This document shows, piece by piece, positions 48,177 to 58,823 of a stretch of DNA of 64,000 nucleotides. This stretch comes from Plumapathes pennacea (lineage: Eukaryota > Cnidaria > Anthozoa > Antipatharia > Myriopathidae). The first letter of the stretch is position 1, and each line of letters begins with the position of its first letter. The stretch is from the NCBI GenBank assembly GCA_964036295.1, contig OZ038469.1:4294067-4358066 (forward strand), in the 5' to 3' direction. A program made the position numbers and the translations under genes. Below the pieces are notes generated by a model that was not told where the DNA came from, ran no database searches, and worked only from the letters and a program-made list of their open reading frames with translations.

Positions 48177-48370
48177 CTGTTTGAGAAACTCTTCGAGAAG
48201 TGCGGGGTATTCTGTAGTTAAGCCATGAAAACATATCAAACTTATTTCATGCTAAGTGAACATTTGCTCCAGGTTTCGCAACCAAGTTTACCGAACCGTC
48301 AAATTATGTATCAAAATGGTTTTCACAATCTGGTGGTAAAGATAGACTCTGAGCATGTTTTCTACGAGTT

Positions 48371-48790
48371 TTGACCCAGACACAGACCCCATTTGGAGAG
48401 ACAAATTCAAAATGCCCCATTGAAATCATTGCCAATAGGTTCACGAAAATGGAAAACTTAAAAACTGGAAAACTTGAAACACAACAGTCTTGCGAAGCTC
48501 GTCTTCAAATAAGAAGGGAACAGGCACGAGCAAGGCGAAATCGTGAAACGAGCGAACAGCGCCTAATTCGTCTCGAGAAAAGGCGACAACCCTGTTATGA
48601 TCGACAGCATCATAAAGAGAAGCGTGCCGAAGAAACGGCTCCGCAAAGGGAACAGCGCTTGCAAGCAAATCGGGAGCTTCAGACGCCGTTTTGTGTTAAA
48701 CTCAGATACTTATTTAGAAAGGACAAGCAACAAAGGTTAGTCAGTGAAAATCAATCGATCACCGTGACAAGTATATTCTATCCCGTATAG
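48371..48790 (+). CDS. ORF with STPR-type charged 23-24-residue repeats, probably mobile-element derived
   Basis: The frame of 139 residues has a central Arg/Glu-rich segment, about residues 43-100. It contains RREQARARRNRETSEQRL followed by a similar unit RAEETAPQREQRL, a spacing of about 24. This pattern resembles the one-score-and-three peptide repeat (STPR) DNA-binding region, which also occurs at the N-terminus of some Helitron/PIF1-like helicase proteins in animals. A plausible donor (AAAG|GTTAGT) lies near 48734, so the frame may be a 5' exon. No helicase or Rep domain follows within the window. It is found only in unit B. Confidence 0.45.
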   Translation: MTQTQTPFGETNSKCPIEIIANRFTKMENLKTGKLETQQSCEARLQIRREQARARRNRETSEQRLIRLEKRRQPCYDRQHHKEKRAEETAPQREQRLQANRELQTPFCVKLRYLFRKDKQQRLVSENQSITVTSIFYPV

Positions 48791-50896
48791 CCTGTAACTC
48801 GATCACTTCAAGAATGTATTAAAATCTGTAAGCTGATCATTTTCCCTCGAAGTATTGTTTTAATACGCTTCTGTCGCCAGTTTCGGCTACCGTATTCGCT
48901 CAGAGCAATTGGAACTTGGTGAATGACTTAGTCAGATGTCTTATTTTTCTGTAATCTGACACGCGGTGATTGCAGCGAGAATCGTTCACAAGCCTTTAGA
49001 AGTATGACTAGGTCTGAAGCCCGTGTATAATTTGAAGTAAACCGTTCAAGTTTTGCTTTGATTCTGGGAGAAATCATGCTGTTTTGAGCGGGTTTACATA
49101 CAAAACAATTCGAGCCTATCAAATATGCATTCCCGGGGTCTGGTGCATGCAGTCCAAAGTAAAAACAAATCGCATAGGAAGCCTATTTAATTGTACTGCC
49201 TATGAATTCAAAATTGAAAAATCAGTGTTCTTTTTTCCGTACTACGACGGCCGACTAACTTCAAAATTTAAGTATTAAATTTTGAGAACGTGCTTGGCAG
49301 ACTGTATGAATTAATTTGACGTGCCGACCGTGGGAAATACGTACTTCGTCACGCAATCGACTCTTTTTTCAACGCAAAAGTATAACACACACCATTCTTT
49401 TTCTCCGTCCTTTGCGTGTCGCACTTGACTTCGAAGAAAAGATTGAGTCAACATTTCGGCAAAACAAAGGCTATTCTTGTTGGGAGTACCAAAGTAAAAG
49501 TCCCATCAATGGCAGAGCGAGGGGGTATCTGCGATTATCGTATTTCTAGTAGAATATTTAAGTAAAAAAGCGATTGCTTCATGAACAAACGAGCAAGAGA
49601 GCAAAATGTATCAAAATTCGAACAGGTTTTTTTTTTAGCGTGAGTTTGATATGCATTTTCATTGCCTTCCTGGCGTTGCTGTTGTCGTCCTAGTTTATTG
49701 ATGCTTAGCAAACACTCCGTGTTATGGCGAGGCTACACGTCCTGTATTATTGCTTCGAGAGAAGACGCATTTAACATTCTTGAAAGTCCTGTTCGGCTCG
49801 GCGACTTAAATTGCTTCGTAAACTCAGCTCCGTACGAGTTGAACGAATTATGGCTGAGTGTGTAGTTACACGGTTGCTGTTAGAGGCAGTAGTCAAAATG
49901 CGTATGCTTCAGTTCTGTGGGGTCATCGAGGCATATTAATGTTTGCTCAGTAATACGTCAATTTTTCGGGTTTGTAATTAGCTAAATTTCATCATCGACA
50001 AAAGGACAGACACATACAATTGGGCGCTGACAGTGACATGAAGGAAACATAAATTCAACTTCAATTTTTCCTGAATTGTTGCAAAAGCGATGACATTCCC
50101 ATTGGCGTATAGAACAGAAATGTCAGATCCGGAACTTTTTGAACCTTGTCTCGAAGTCAGTGCTGAGAAATCTGCAACATAAAAGCGTCTCCTTTTCTTT
50201 TTTTGCAAAAGGCTCCTTTGACAGAATTTTATTTTGCGCGCTTCAAATGCTCACGTCAAACTGTCATTTTTCAGCCAATTAAATTTCTTGTTTATTTTTA
50301 CTATTAACCAATCGGAGAGCGAGAAAAGTTATTGACAATGATTTGGTTAGATCGAATAAAGTGCAGTTTCCTTGCATGTCTTCCCCACTTTTTCGCTTTA
50401 GTTTGTCAAAAGTACGACGCATTTCATCATCGATAGAGAGCAGACATAAACGACTGTCGCCAGTTTGTTAAATTGAAGCCAACTAGAAGAAACAAAGATC
50501 TCGAAAGCCAATCGGCCACAACCGATTAAATTAGTGCATCATGCATATAAATCAGTTTATTCGGATTTGCGTAAATTGCAACAATCAGTCAAAGTCATTT
50601 GATTGTAAATAATCACTGAAGTATGAAAGTTGTGTCCTTTAGAGAATTGTGACACTAAGTATGAAAGTATTCGGCATGCATGCATGCAGTCCCTTGCCGA
50701 AACGCGAGTGTATACAATATAAGACTCTATTAGACATTCACCTAATAGAGGTGGCATTTTTGCATCTTGGCATGACGGCTCTAAAATGCACACAAAACCG
50801 CACCAATCATAAAATTTTGTCACCAAAATGATACATGAGTTCAAACTGTGATGAACCTTTTACGTCTCCCCACTTAATTTGGCTCGGAAAGCAAGT
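48791..50896. other. Unit B intergenic, no gene recognised
   Basis: Short ORFs occur on both strands without domain, splice or conservation support. Nothing clear is seen. Confidence 0.4.
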
Positions 50897-52468
50897 TTTT
50901 AAGGTGGCTCCATAGGGTTTTCAGACGCAATTTCGCGTGGGCACCAAAATCACAATGAAATAAAAACCCGACTTTCGTAATTCTCTGGAGGAAATCTGAA
51001 TTTAACAGGAAGTCCTAAAATCTCGGAATAAAAACAGTTTACGATGCGTCCACGGTTCTTCGAGTCACGACGAAACCAAACTTGCAAGCCTTTCAAGCAA
51101 ACTAAGTACACGCCGGCTTTACCTGATCGCCGATCTTTATCACTTTACCTTCGAATGTATATAACTCTACTAAATTAGTTTTGAAAGTATTGTAATGTTT
51201 CTGCAAATCCTGTCAGGCCAATAACTAAACAAGCAACACAACGATGAAGAAGTTCTACAATTTAGATTTTATTCTGTTTGACTTTGAAATGAACAGCCGT
51301 CACAAACGCGGCTCGAACGGTCATTTCGGTAATCATCAGTTGCAATGGACAAGCCACTAGTACATTCGACCTGGTCACAACACTGACAGCAATTCTTGGA
51401 AGTAAGCAAACTTAGACAGAAATTATTGGCGTTGTTATGAAGCTTTGCAAATCCTACTGACCTGCAGAGTTTGATCCCGTGTCAGTCTGTGACATATTAT
51501 CTCAGGTGAGCAGTCGCAAAACTAAATATTCACGAACTGTACTGAATAAGTATGAATGAACTTGATGGGAAACAACTGCCAACAAACTTGTTGGGAGCTA
51601 GTGGACTAGCATACGACGGCTTGAACTGACGACTTTCGAACGAAAAGGATTGAATTGTTGAACAGCTATCACCCTCAAATTGTTGAAGACTTCGCCAACA
51701 GTAGTTCGCACAGCATAATTCGTGGCTGACATATCCAGTTCGAGCTTCTCAAGACAGAAATTCAGGAATTGCATGGTGTTTCCTTTTAGCTTCGCACCAA
51801 GAAAACTTGTTGTACTTGCAGGCGTGCGATCGCCGCTTTCTTCTCGTGTTTACATGCACAATTTGTTTTCACGCGCAAGGACATTACGGCTGACGCATGC
51901 GCACTTGTCGATCTTGTCGAGTCATTATTTTGCATTTGATGGCGCAATACGCACGTAAAATATCAAGTTTTTCTTTGCATTTTTCTCAAGTTTCCTTCGG
52001 TGAATCTGTCTTAAATTTTGCAGGCAAACGAAGATTATATCCGGTTTTGCAATATTTGATTTTAATGGAAATTTATGGAGCAGATTTTTTTTTATTTGCA
52101 AAAAACATAAATTGCCAATTAGCTCGGAATCCGCTCCTCTAATCCCAACTTTTTTTCACAGCTATGTTTACCTTATACAAATTTCTAAACATACTGAAAG
52201 TTTCAGAAAAATTCACAAAAGAAAACTCCAGAAAATAGAGCAGAAAGTTTGAAAATGGGGTAGAAGACCTTTATTTCAAGGACGTATTGTTTCCATAGAA
52301 ACCACACTAGAGTGACAAAAGTAAGACATATACGCAACAGACCTTTCGAAACATCTACCCTGCAAATTTGATCAAGAAAGAATATAATGAAATGAAAATA
52401 TGACGGTTTTGGTGTCATAAACTAAATACAAGCAAGTGCAGGGAAATACCCATGAAGCCACCTTAAAC
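50897..52468. mobile_element. TIR-bounded element of about 1.57 kb
   Basis: The left end TTAAGGTGGCTCCATAGGGT and the right end ACCCATGAAGCCACCTTAA are imperfect inverted repeats with TTAA at their outer edges, as expected of a TTAA-targeting element. The interior has no recognisable transposase frame. It is absent from unit A. Confidence 0.55.
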
Positions 52469-54981
52469 GAAACTCTTCCCACAATGCATTTGATATTTGT
52501 ATATACTGATATATATTGAGGGCTCAAAATTTCTGCAAACGGTTGTGTATATATATATATCGATCATAGTTTAAGTCAATGATACATTCCCTTATTATTT
52601 TATGGGATTAACACTATAGTCTGGGGCTTCGATGGATGTAAACAAGGGGAAGTCGATCTCATTCAGTCACTTTCAATCTATTCATTGAATTTTATACATA
52701 GTCGATGAAACGCAAATGACATAATCTGCACTAAACTGAACCGGAAACAGATTCGAAACCATCGGCGACTACGATTAACTCATTCCGTCCAAGTGAAAAA
52801 CAGTAAAAAAGTAAACAACTTTGCAAAAAATTAATCATAAATTGAATATTTGCAGGAGCACAAATAGGCATACCTTTTTCGAAAGCCTAATGAACATACT
52901 TTATGATAGAATGGTATTTTTTGTTATTAGAGCTGTATTAATAACATAAACTAGCATTCATTTTGCATAAATTATCCTAGGTTTACTCCTGAAATTTGCC
53001 AAAATCACCTCTGGCCTGAACAAGACTGTCATGGAAGAAATATTGATACACACCACTAACACCAGGGTGAAGAGAAGGGTCATCCAATAGCAGTTGGCCA
53101 TCACAGAAATGAAAAACACTGCATTTGCAAGCGAAAACACTTTTTTTTGCAGACAATCAATCAAAGCAGCGATGCCTCTGTAAGGTCGGCTCTTTTTTTA
53201 ATTGGCAGACTCAGGTTGTGGTCTAGTTCGTACAACAGGCTTGTGTCTTAACTGCTCTAAAGTAGGGATTGCCTTGGGTGAATATAGTGGTAAAGTGATG
53301 TTACAAAAAATATCTGAATATGCATTTTAGACAATTCTGTGGAATGCCCTGTCCAAAAAAAGGTCACAGAAAATAGCTCTTTAGCGCATTGAACAGCTGA
53401 GATGTGGGCTATTGAGGTTCAAATTGCTCAATACTAAACCCTCTTATTTGGTGTTGGTTCCTTTGGGCCCGGTTCTTCGAAAGCCGATTAAGCTAATACA
53501 GGATTAACTAAATTCTTTCTCTCGACCTCTCTGCCAATAGACTGCAGGGTTTTGTTCGAAGATAGATTAAAAAGCTTGTTCCAGATTAAGACGTATCAAG
53601 AAAATCGTTGTGGACTAAACCTTCACATTTTCAGGCACTATATAAATGGCACGAAAGTTTAGACCTAATCCAGGATTCGACTAATCGTGCTTTGAAAAAC
53701 CGGGCCCTGATTTAGAACTGATGCTAAACAAGAGAGTTCAGTATGGAGCTATCTGGTTGCTGTCAGTAGGGCTAGCGATTTGAAACTTTTCACACGTTTG
53801 TGCAGCAGCTGTGTATGTTTAGAGATTCGAATGGAAAATTTTTGCAAATAACGACGTCACGCTTTACCACCACAGTACAGGGAACCCAACGCGCTTGCAC
53901 TCAGTCAAGCGTAACATGCATATTTAATGAGGCAATCGGCTCCTCAGCTCACAGAGTCAAGTAATTGCTCTTTAAACCTTAAAGTAGCCTAGCCCTCCCA
54001 ATTCAAAGCGAAAAGTGCACAAACCATTTTGAGCGGCGTAACTTCCTTCCAAGCGGTCACGGGTAATCATTAACTCGGATTGATGACGAATCACAGATCA
54101 ATCTCGTTAAAGTAAATATATTAAGTTTGCAGACAAAATAAGAGCAAAATTAGCAATCGGACTTGAAATAATTTTGCGAAGTACATCGCCACGTGGTGGT
54201 AAACCAAGTCAGTTTCACGAAGAAATTGATCGATAATTCTTTCCTACGGATTTGTTTCACGGCCACTATCAAGACGAATAATTCCACAATATCAATATCC
54301 GGCAAACACAACGAAGAAACATACTGCCTCGGACAGATCAGAAGCTTACAAGAATCCGCGCTTGTACGTCCGCCATTGCAAGTTCAAACAACATAACATC
54401 TCTCCTTTTGTCTTCATCGGCCAAAGGCTCTTTCAGATTGTAAATCTGTCAAAATCTGTTCATAAGACGCCAGTTATTGTTGAGGAGATAAACTTCTACG
54501 TTTAGCAGCATTAAAGTCGCATTTTTTGTCCGTGAAAGTACAAAAACAAATGGCGTACGCGCGGATGGCGCCGCGATGAAAATCATGAAATTTCATCGTC
54601 TTCTGATCTCTTTGTTTAGCAGTCAAAAAATGCGCAAATCACAGATTCTGATTGGTTCATTCATACAATAAGGGTTTATAACAATAGATTCGACAAAAAT
54701 TGACCAGGGGAGGGTGGGAAGAGGTTTTTCCCGACACGTTTTTTTACGGCCGGTTTCGGCCGGCGTAGGAACGAATGGGTTAATTTTCAAGAACATGTGC
54801 CTTGAGAATCAAAAGACTCCAAATGTGTAAGATCAGTTCATCGCTTTTGCGATTCTCAACTCCTGTTTCGAACGCCTCTCGGCCGCAAACTGGCCCCCAT
54901 TTTGTTTCAAGGCCTGCGCTAGTGTTATGCACGCTGGTCAGCGGAACCCGCGCCAGCATCGTAAAGTGAAACGCGTTCGAA
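52469..54981. other. Upstream region of RNase-like copy 2, repeat-rich
   Basis: About 52774-54782 is bounded by TTAACTCATTCCGTCC and a loosely inverted GGAACGAATGGGTTAA, so it may itself be a 2-kb element. It contains the MITE at 53465-53706. No gene is seen. Confidence 0.35.
53465..53706. mobile_element. GGGCCCGG MITE family, second full copy
   Basis: The ends GGGCCCGGTTCTTCGAAAG and CTTTGAAAAACCGGGCCC match those of 38493-38732, and the interior is highly similar throughout. Confidence 0.8.
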
Positions 54982-55524
54982 ATGGTTGAATGTGTTCATG
55001 TTCACTGGAATCACTTATACGAAAGGCATTTAAGTCGAAGCGAAGAGGAATACAAGCTCTTGGTTAAAAAAGCAAGGAGAAATAATGCAAGAGTGGAGTC
55101 AAAAAGTTTTCTCACAGTCTTTGAACTGCAACGAAGTGAAACACAAGCCAGAGCGTACTGTCAAAATCTAATTCAAGAGGCCTTCGAGAGCAAGAACGTA
55201 ATCACTTGGAGTCAGGACCATGAAACATACGGAACAGTACTGGTGAAACAAGTGAAATACGGCAAAACAGTAGGAACTTTGCCATATTGGGATAGAAGAG
55301 GAAAAGAAAAACATTTGTTAATCCAGTATTACAGGGTCATTTTTGCAATGATCGACGGAACCAAGACCGCAATAACTTTATTCCCTTTTTATGAGGCAAG
55401 TCTTTTTATAAGTTCTAAGTATATAAACATGCCGACTTAATGTATTTCTTTGTCGTAATATATATATTTAGCAAATATTAATTGGCATATGTTCACTGAC
55501 TTTTTGCAGGATAAATGCCGATAG
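54982..55524 (+). CDS. Putative RNase A-like (CdiA C-terminal type) toxin-domain protein, copy 2
   Basis: Exon 1 (54982-55395) encodes 138 residues. A conserved GC donor (GAG|GCAAGT) then leads to a four-codon terminal exon at 55510-55524, for about 142 residues. Unspliced, the frame runs to 55440 (152 residues). Conserved with copy 1 are His11 and His16 in HLYERHLSRS, TVF at 45-47, VGTLPY at 97-102, QYYRVI at 115-120 and a terminal ITLFPF with Thr132 and Phe134; copy 1 has Tyr at the last position. Overall the copies are only about a third identical by eye, yet both stay open, which suggests selection on the protein. No signal peptide or membrane segment is seen. RNA cleavage is inferred from resemblance to bacterial CDI RNase A-like domains. 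With Phe in place of the catalytic Tyr, activity could be altered. Confidence 0.6.
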
Positions 55525-56036
55525 AAAGACGGATATTTCAAGTGAAGCCGGTGGGTGTTCTATCTACTGTGTGCACGACTATTGAATAATAGCCACTGTC
55601 AGTTATTCTATGCTCTCATTTTCTATCCGTTTTTCTGGAACTTGTCTTGAAAACTATACAAACTAGTGCATTGCGGCATATTTTATACAGCACAACTGAT
55701 GTTATCCTGCGTGATCAATGCTAGATTCATTCACTTCTCCTAATTCTCATCCAACTGCCTTTCTTTGCCTCCATCAGTTCTTTTCTTCATTTCTAAAGTG
55801 GCGAACTACTTCATTCATTTTCATCAGCTTTCATTCATTTATTCAGTTCCATCCTAATTCAATCAGCTTTGCTTGCTTCTATAATTAAAAAAACAAACAA
55901 ACAAACAAACAAACAAACAAAACATATTTTCGAGCCTGTTATCACTTTTGTTTGCTGGCCAACGCTCTTTTTGTACATATTTAGTAATGCGCGGACAGGA
56001 ATTGGTGCTGAAACGTGTATCTAAAGTGACAACGGA
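55525..56036. other. 3' flank of RNase-like copy 2
   Basis: The first about 60 bases align with unit A around 22127-22190. An (AAAC)n run lies at about 55888-55923. No gene is seen. Confidence 0.45.
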
Positions 56037-56790
56037 TGGCTTTCCTATGCTTTTCTATACTTTCCTTCGCTTTCCTATGTTTTCCTATACTTTCCAATGC
56101 TTTCCAATGCTTTCCTCATACGTTCCTATGCTTTCCTATACTTTCCTATGCTTTCCTCATACGTTCCTATACTTTCCAATGCTTTCCTCATACGTTCCTA
56201 TACTTTCCAATGCTTTCCTCATACGTTCCTATACTTTCCTATGCTTTCTTATGTTTTCCAATGCTTTCCAATGCTTTCCTCATACGTTCCTATACTTTCC
56301 TATGCTTTCTTATGTTTTCCTATGCTTTCCTATGCTTTCCAATGCTTTCCAATGCTTTCCTCGTACGTTCCTATGCTTTCCTATACTTTCCAATGCTTTC
56401 CTCATACGTTCCTATGCTTTCCTATGCTTTCCTATACTTTCCAATGCTTTCCTCATACGTTCCTATACTTTCCTATGCTTTCCTATACTTTCCTATGCTT
56501 TCCGCCTTTACTTTCCTATACTTTCTTATGCTTGCCTATACTTTCCTATGCTTTCCCATGCTTGCCAATAATTTTATATGCTTTTCTATGCTTGCTTATG
56601 CTTAGCCATACTTTCCTACGCTCGCTTATGCTTGCCTATGTTTCCCTATGCTTCGCTGTACTTTTTTCTATGTTTCTTATGTTTTCCTGTTTTTTTTTCC
56701 TCTACTTTCCTCTACTTTCATGTACTTTTCTATACTTGACTATACTTGTTTATGCTTAGCCATACGTCCCTACGCTTGCCTATGCTTGCC
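56037..56790. repeat. Minisatellite of CTATGCTTTCC-type units
   Basis: About 11-bp units (CCTATGCTTTC, CCTATACTTTC, CCAATGCTTTC, with periodic CTCATACGTT units) fill about 750 bp and degrade toward the right end. All three plus frames stay open for about 190-220 codons because the unit has no stop. The encoded Phe/Leu/Pro/Ser repeats are artefacts. Confidence 0.92.
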
Positions 56791-58823
56791 TAGGAAAGTA
56801 TACCAAAGGCTAAAAAAGGCTGATTCTTATTTCATCACTTGCACATTTTCTTATTTTATGGTTGGGAGAATTTGTATTCTGAGCTTTGGAGTGGCCTTCG
56901 CTTGCCTACATTCACCTTCATCTGATTGTATTCATCTTCTATATGCCATCAACAGCTGACTCATTCACCCTATTCACCATCGTGTTCTAGTTTGTTTCGC
57001 TGCGCTGCCTTCATTTACTTTATTACTTTCTGTACCTCCACTCATCTTGCCGATATGCACATAATATGTTGTCAACCTAGAAGCCGATCTCAGATAGGGA
57101 AAATGGCTGTTGCTTGTACCCCCAGTTTGGTCGCATTTTTGTTACGTGAATTCCGATTTATCAAATTCTAGGGGGATATTAAAGTTATGACCAGTCGACA
57201 ACACAGTATCGTACTGTAATACCAAGTAGATCATGTAACATGTGGTTATCGTATATCTCACTTCCACCATTTTCTCAAGCATATGTCTACATTTCATTTA
57301 TCTAACAGGTACACATTGCATTGCAGGTACTCATTGCAGTGTGGAGAAATGTACAACCAAAGCACGTAAATCCTACCGACTTTACAAAGAGACTGGGTTT
57401 GAGAGGGTTTGGTGTATATGTAATTATGCATGAGGTGACTACTATAATGAGAGGTTCCACTGCATAGGCAGTATAATTTGACTTTATGCATCTCATTATT
57501 TTAATATAATATATAATACATTAATAATGTTTTACAAGTTGTTTGCTGAAGTTTTGAGACCAGGATATATATCAGTATATACTCCCATTTGAAAATTTTC
57601 TTTTTAAACCAAATAATGTCAAAAAAAAAAAAAAAAAAAAAAACAAGCAAACCTCATCACGTTTTGAATCTGTCTTTCTAAAGGCATAATTTTACGAGGG
57701 CGTAGTTCTGTGTTAAATTAAGAGAAAAATCTATCCCATAATGAACTAGATATTGGTATATATTGTTATAAAATGAGGCTTAAAAGTTTTGCAAACAGTT
57801 GTGTGTGTGTGTGCGTGTGTACCAAAACCTTCCCGCAATGCATTCGGTTTGGTTATAGCCCTTTTTTCCACCTGAGTGACCAGCATTTTTTCAGTTTCTC
57901 ACCAGAAACATATACCGGCAGTATGGAGAACTTGGTGTTTTATCAGTTTATATGATGAAAACCTCAATTCTCATTACATCGCCAATATATGCACACTTCT
58001 TTTTGAATAGTTGGGAAATTTTGAATGTATTATGGATGCCCTAAGGAGTGAGTTCAGCCATACTGTAATGGCGATACAGGAAGGCAATTCATTATTCTGA
58101 CGTCAACAGTGGTGACTAATTCAAAGTAAAATATCTTCATAAATAATATAAAACTAACAACTTTGGGATGAAATTTTGCGTTGTACCTTGGCTGGCTTGT
58201 ATCTTGTGAGGTTTTCTAGAGATAAATCACACAAATCACCACACAGAAAAACTGGTTGATATCTCAGCCTTTCTGGTTACTCAGGCAGGAAGCTAAAATT
58301 CTCAGAGGTTCCTGGAAACACCCTTTTTGTGCTGGGGTGAATGTCCTTTTTAGGCTAGTTACTGTTACTCAAGAATAAGCTCACGCCCCCCCCCAAAAAG
58401 AGTATTTTAATTATTAAAACAGTAATCATACATTTCCCTTAAAATTAATATTCTTTTTTTCAATTAACTGATTGATCAATATAACCTGTTCAAGGATTAC
58501 GTTTTTGTCATTTTATTTTTTCTCGTGCATGCGTGCTTCAGGGCGCGCAGGAATTGTGCGGGGGGTGGGTGGTTGTGGATGCCCTGGAGGGGAAAAGGAA
58601 AGCACACAATACACACCTTACTTAAAGATGTAATGTTTACATCAATCTATTACATCAACCGATAGCACAACACTCAAGCCCTTTGCTTGTACGATATGAA
58701 TGGAGAAGGGACAATGACAGAGACAAGGACTGTCCCATTAGCCACAACCCACGACTTCCAGTCCTGTCATTTTGATTGCATGACACTCCCATGTGGCACT
58801 CAGATTTCCGTGATGCCTATCAT
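56791..58823. other. Unit B intergenic, diverged copy of 23.0-26.0 kb
   Basis: Matches to unit A include 57250-57300 with 23845-23895, and 58640-58820 with 25800-26000. A poly-A run lies at about 57620-57643 and a short (GT)n at about 57802-57820. A partial dispersed CTCCCAA repeat lies near 57890-58030. No gene is seen. Confidence 0.5.

Noticed and set aside
47873-48184. Three overlapping ORFs with GYVATRLC-type repeats
   Set aside because: They are a direct reading of the 8-bp GGCTAYGY array, with no non-repeat coding sequence.
56036-56759. Overlapping plus-strand ORFs of 189-220 residues rich in Phe, Leu, Pro and Ser
   Set aside because: They are three-frame readings of a minisatellite whose unit lacks stop codons.
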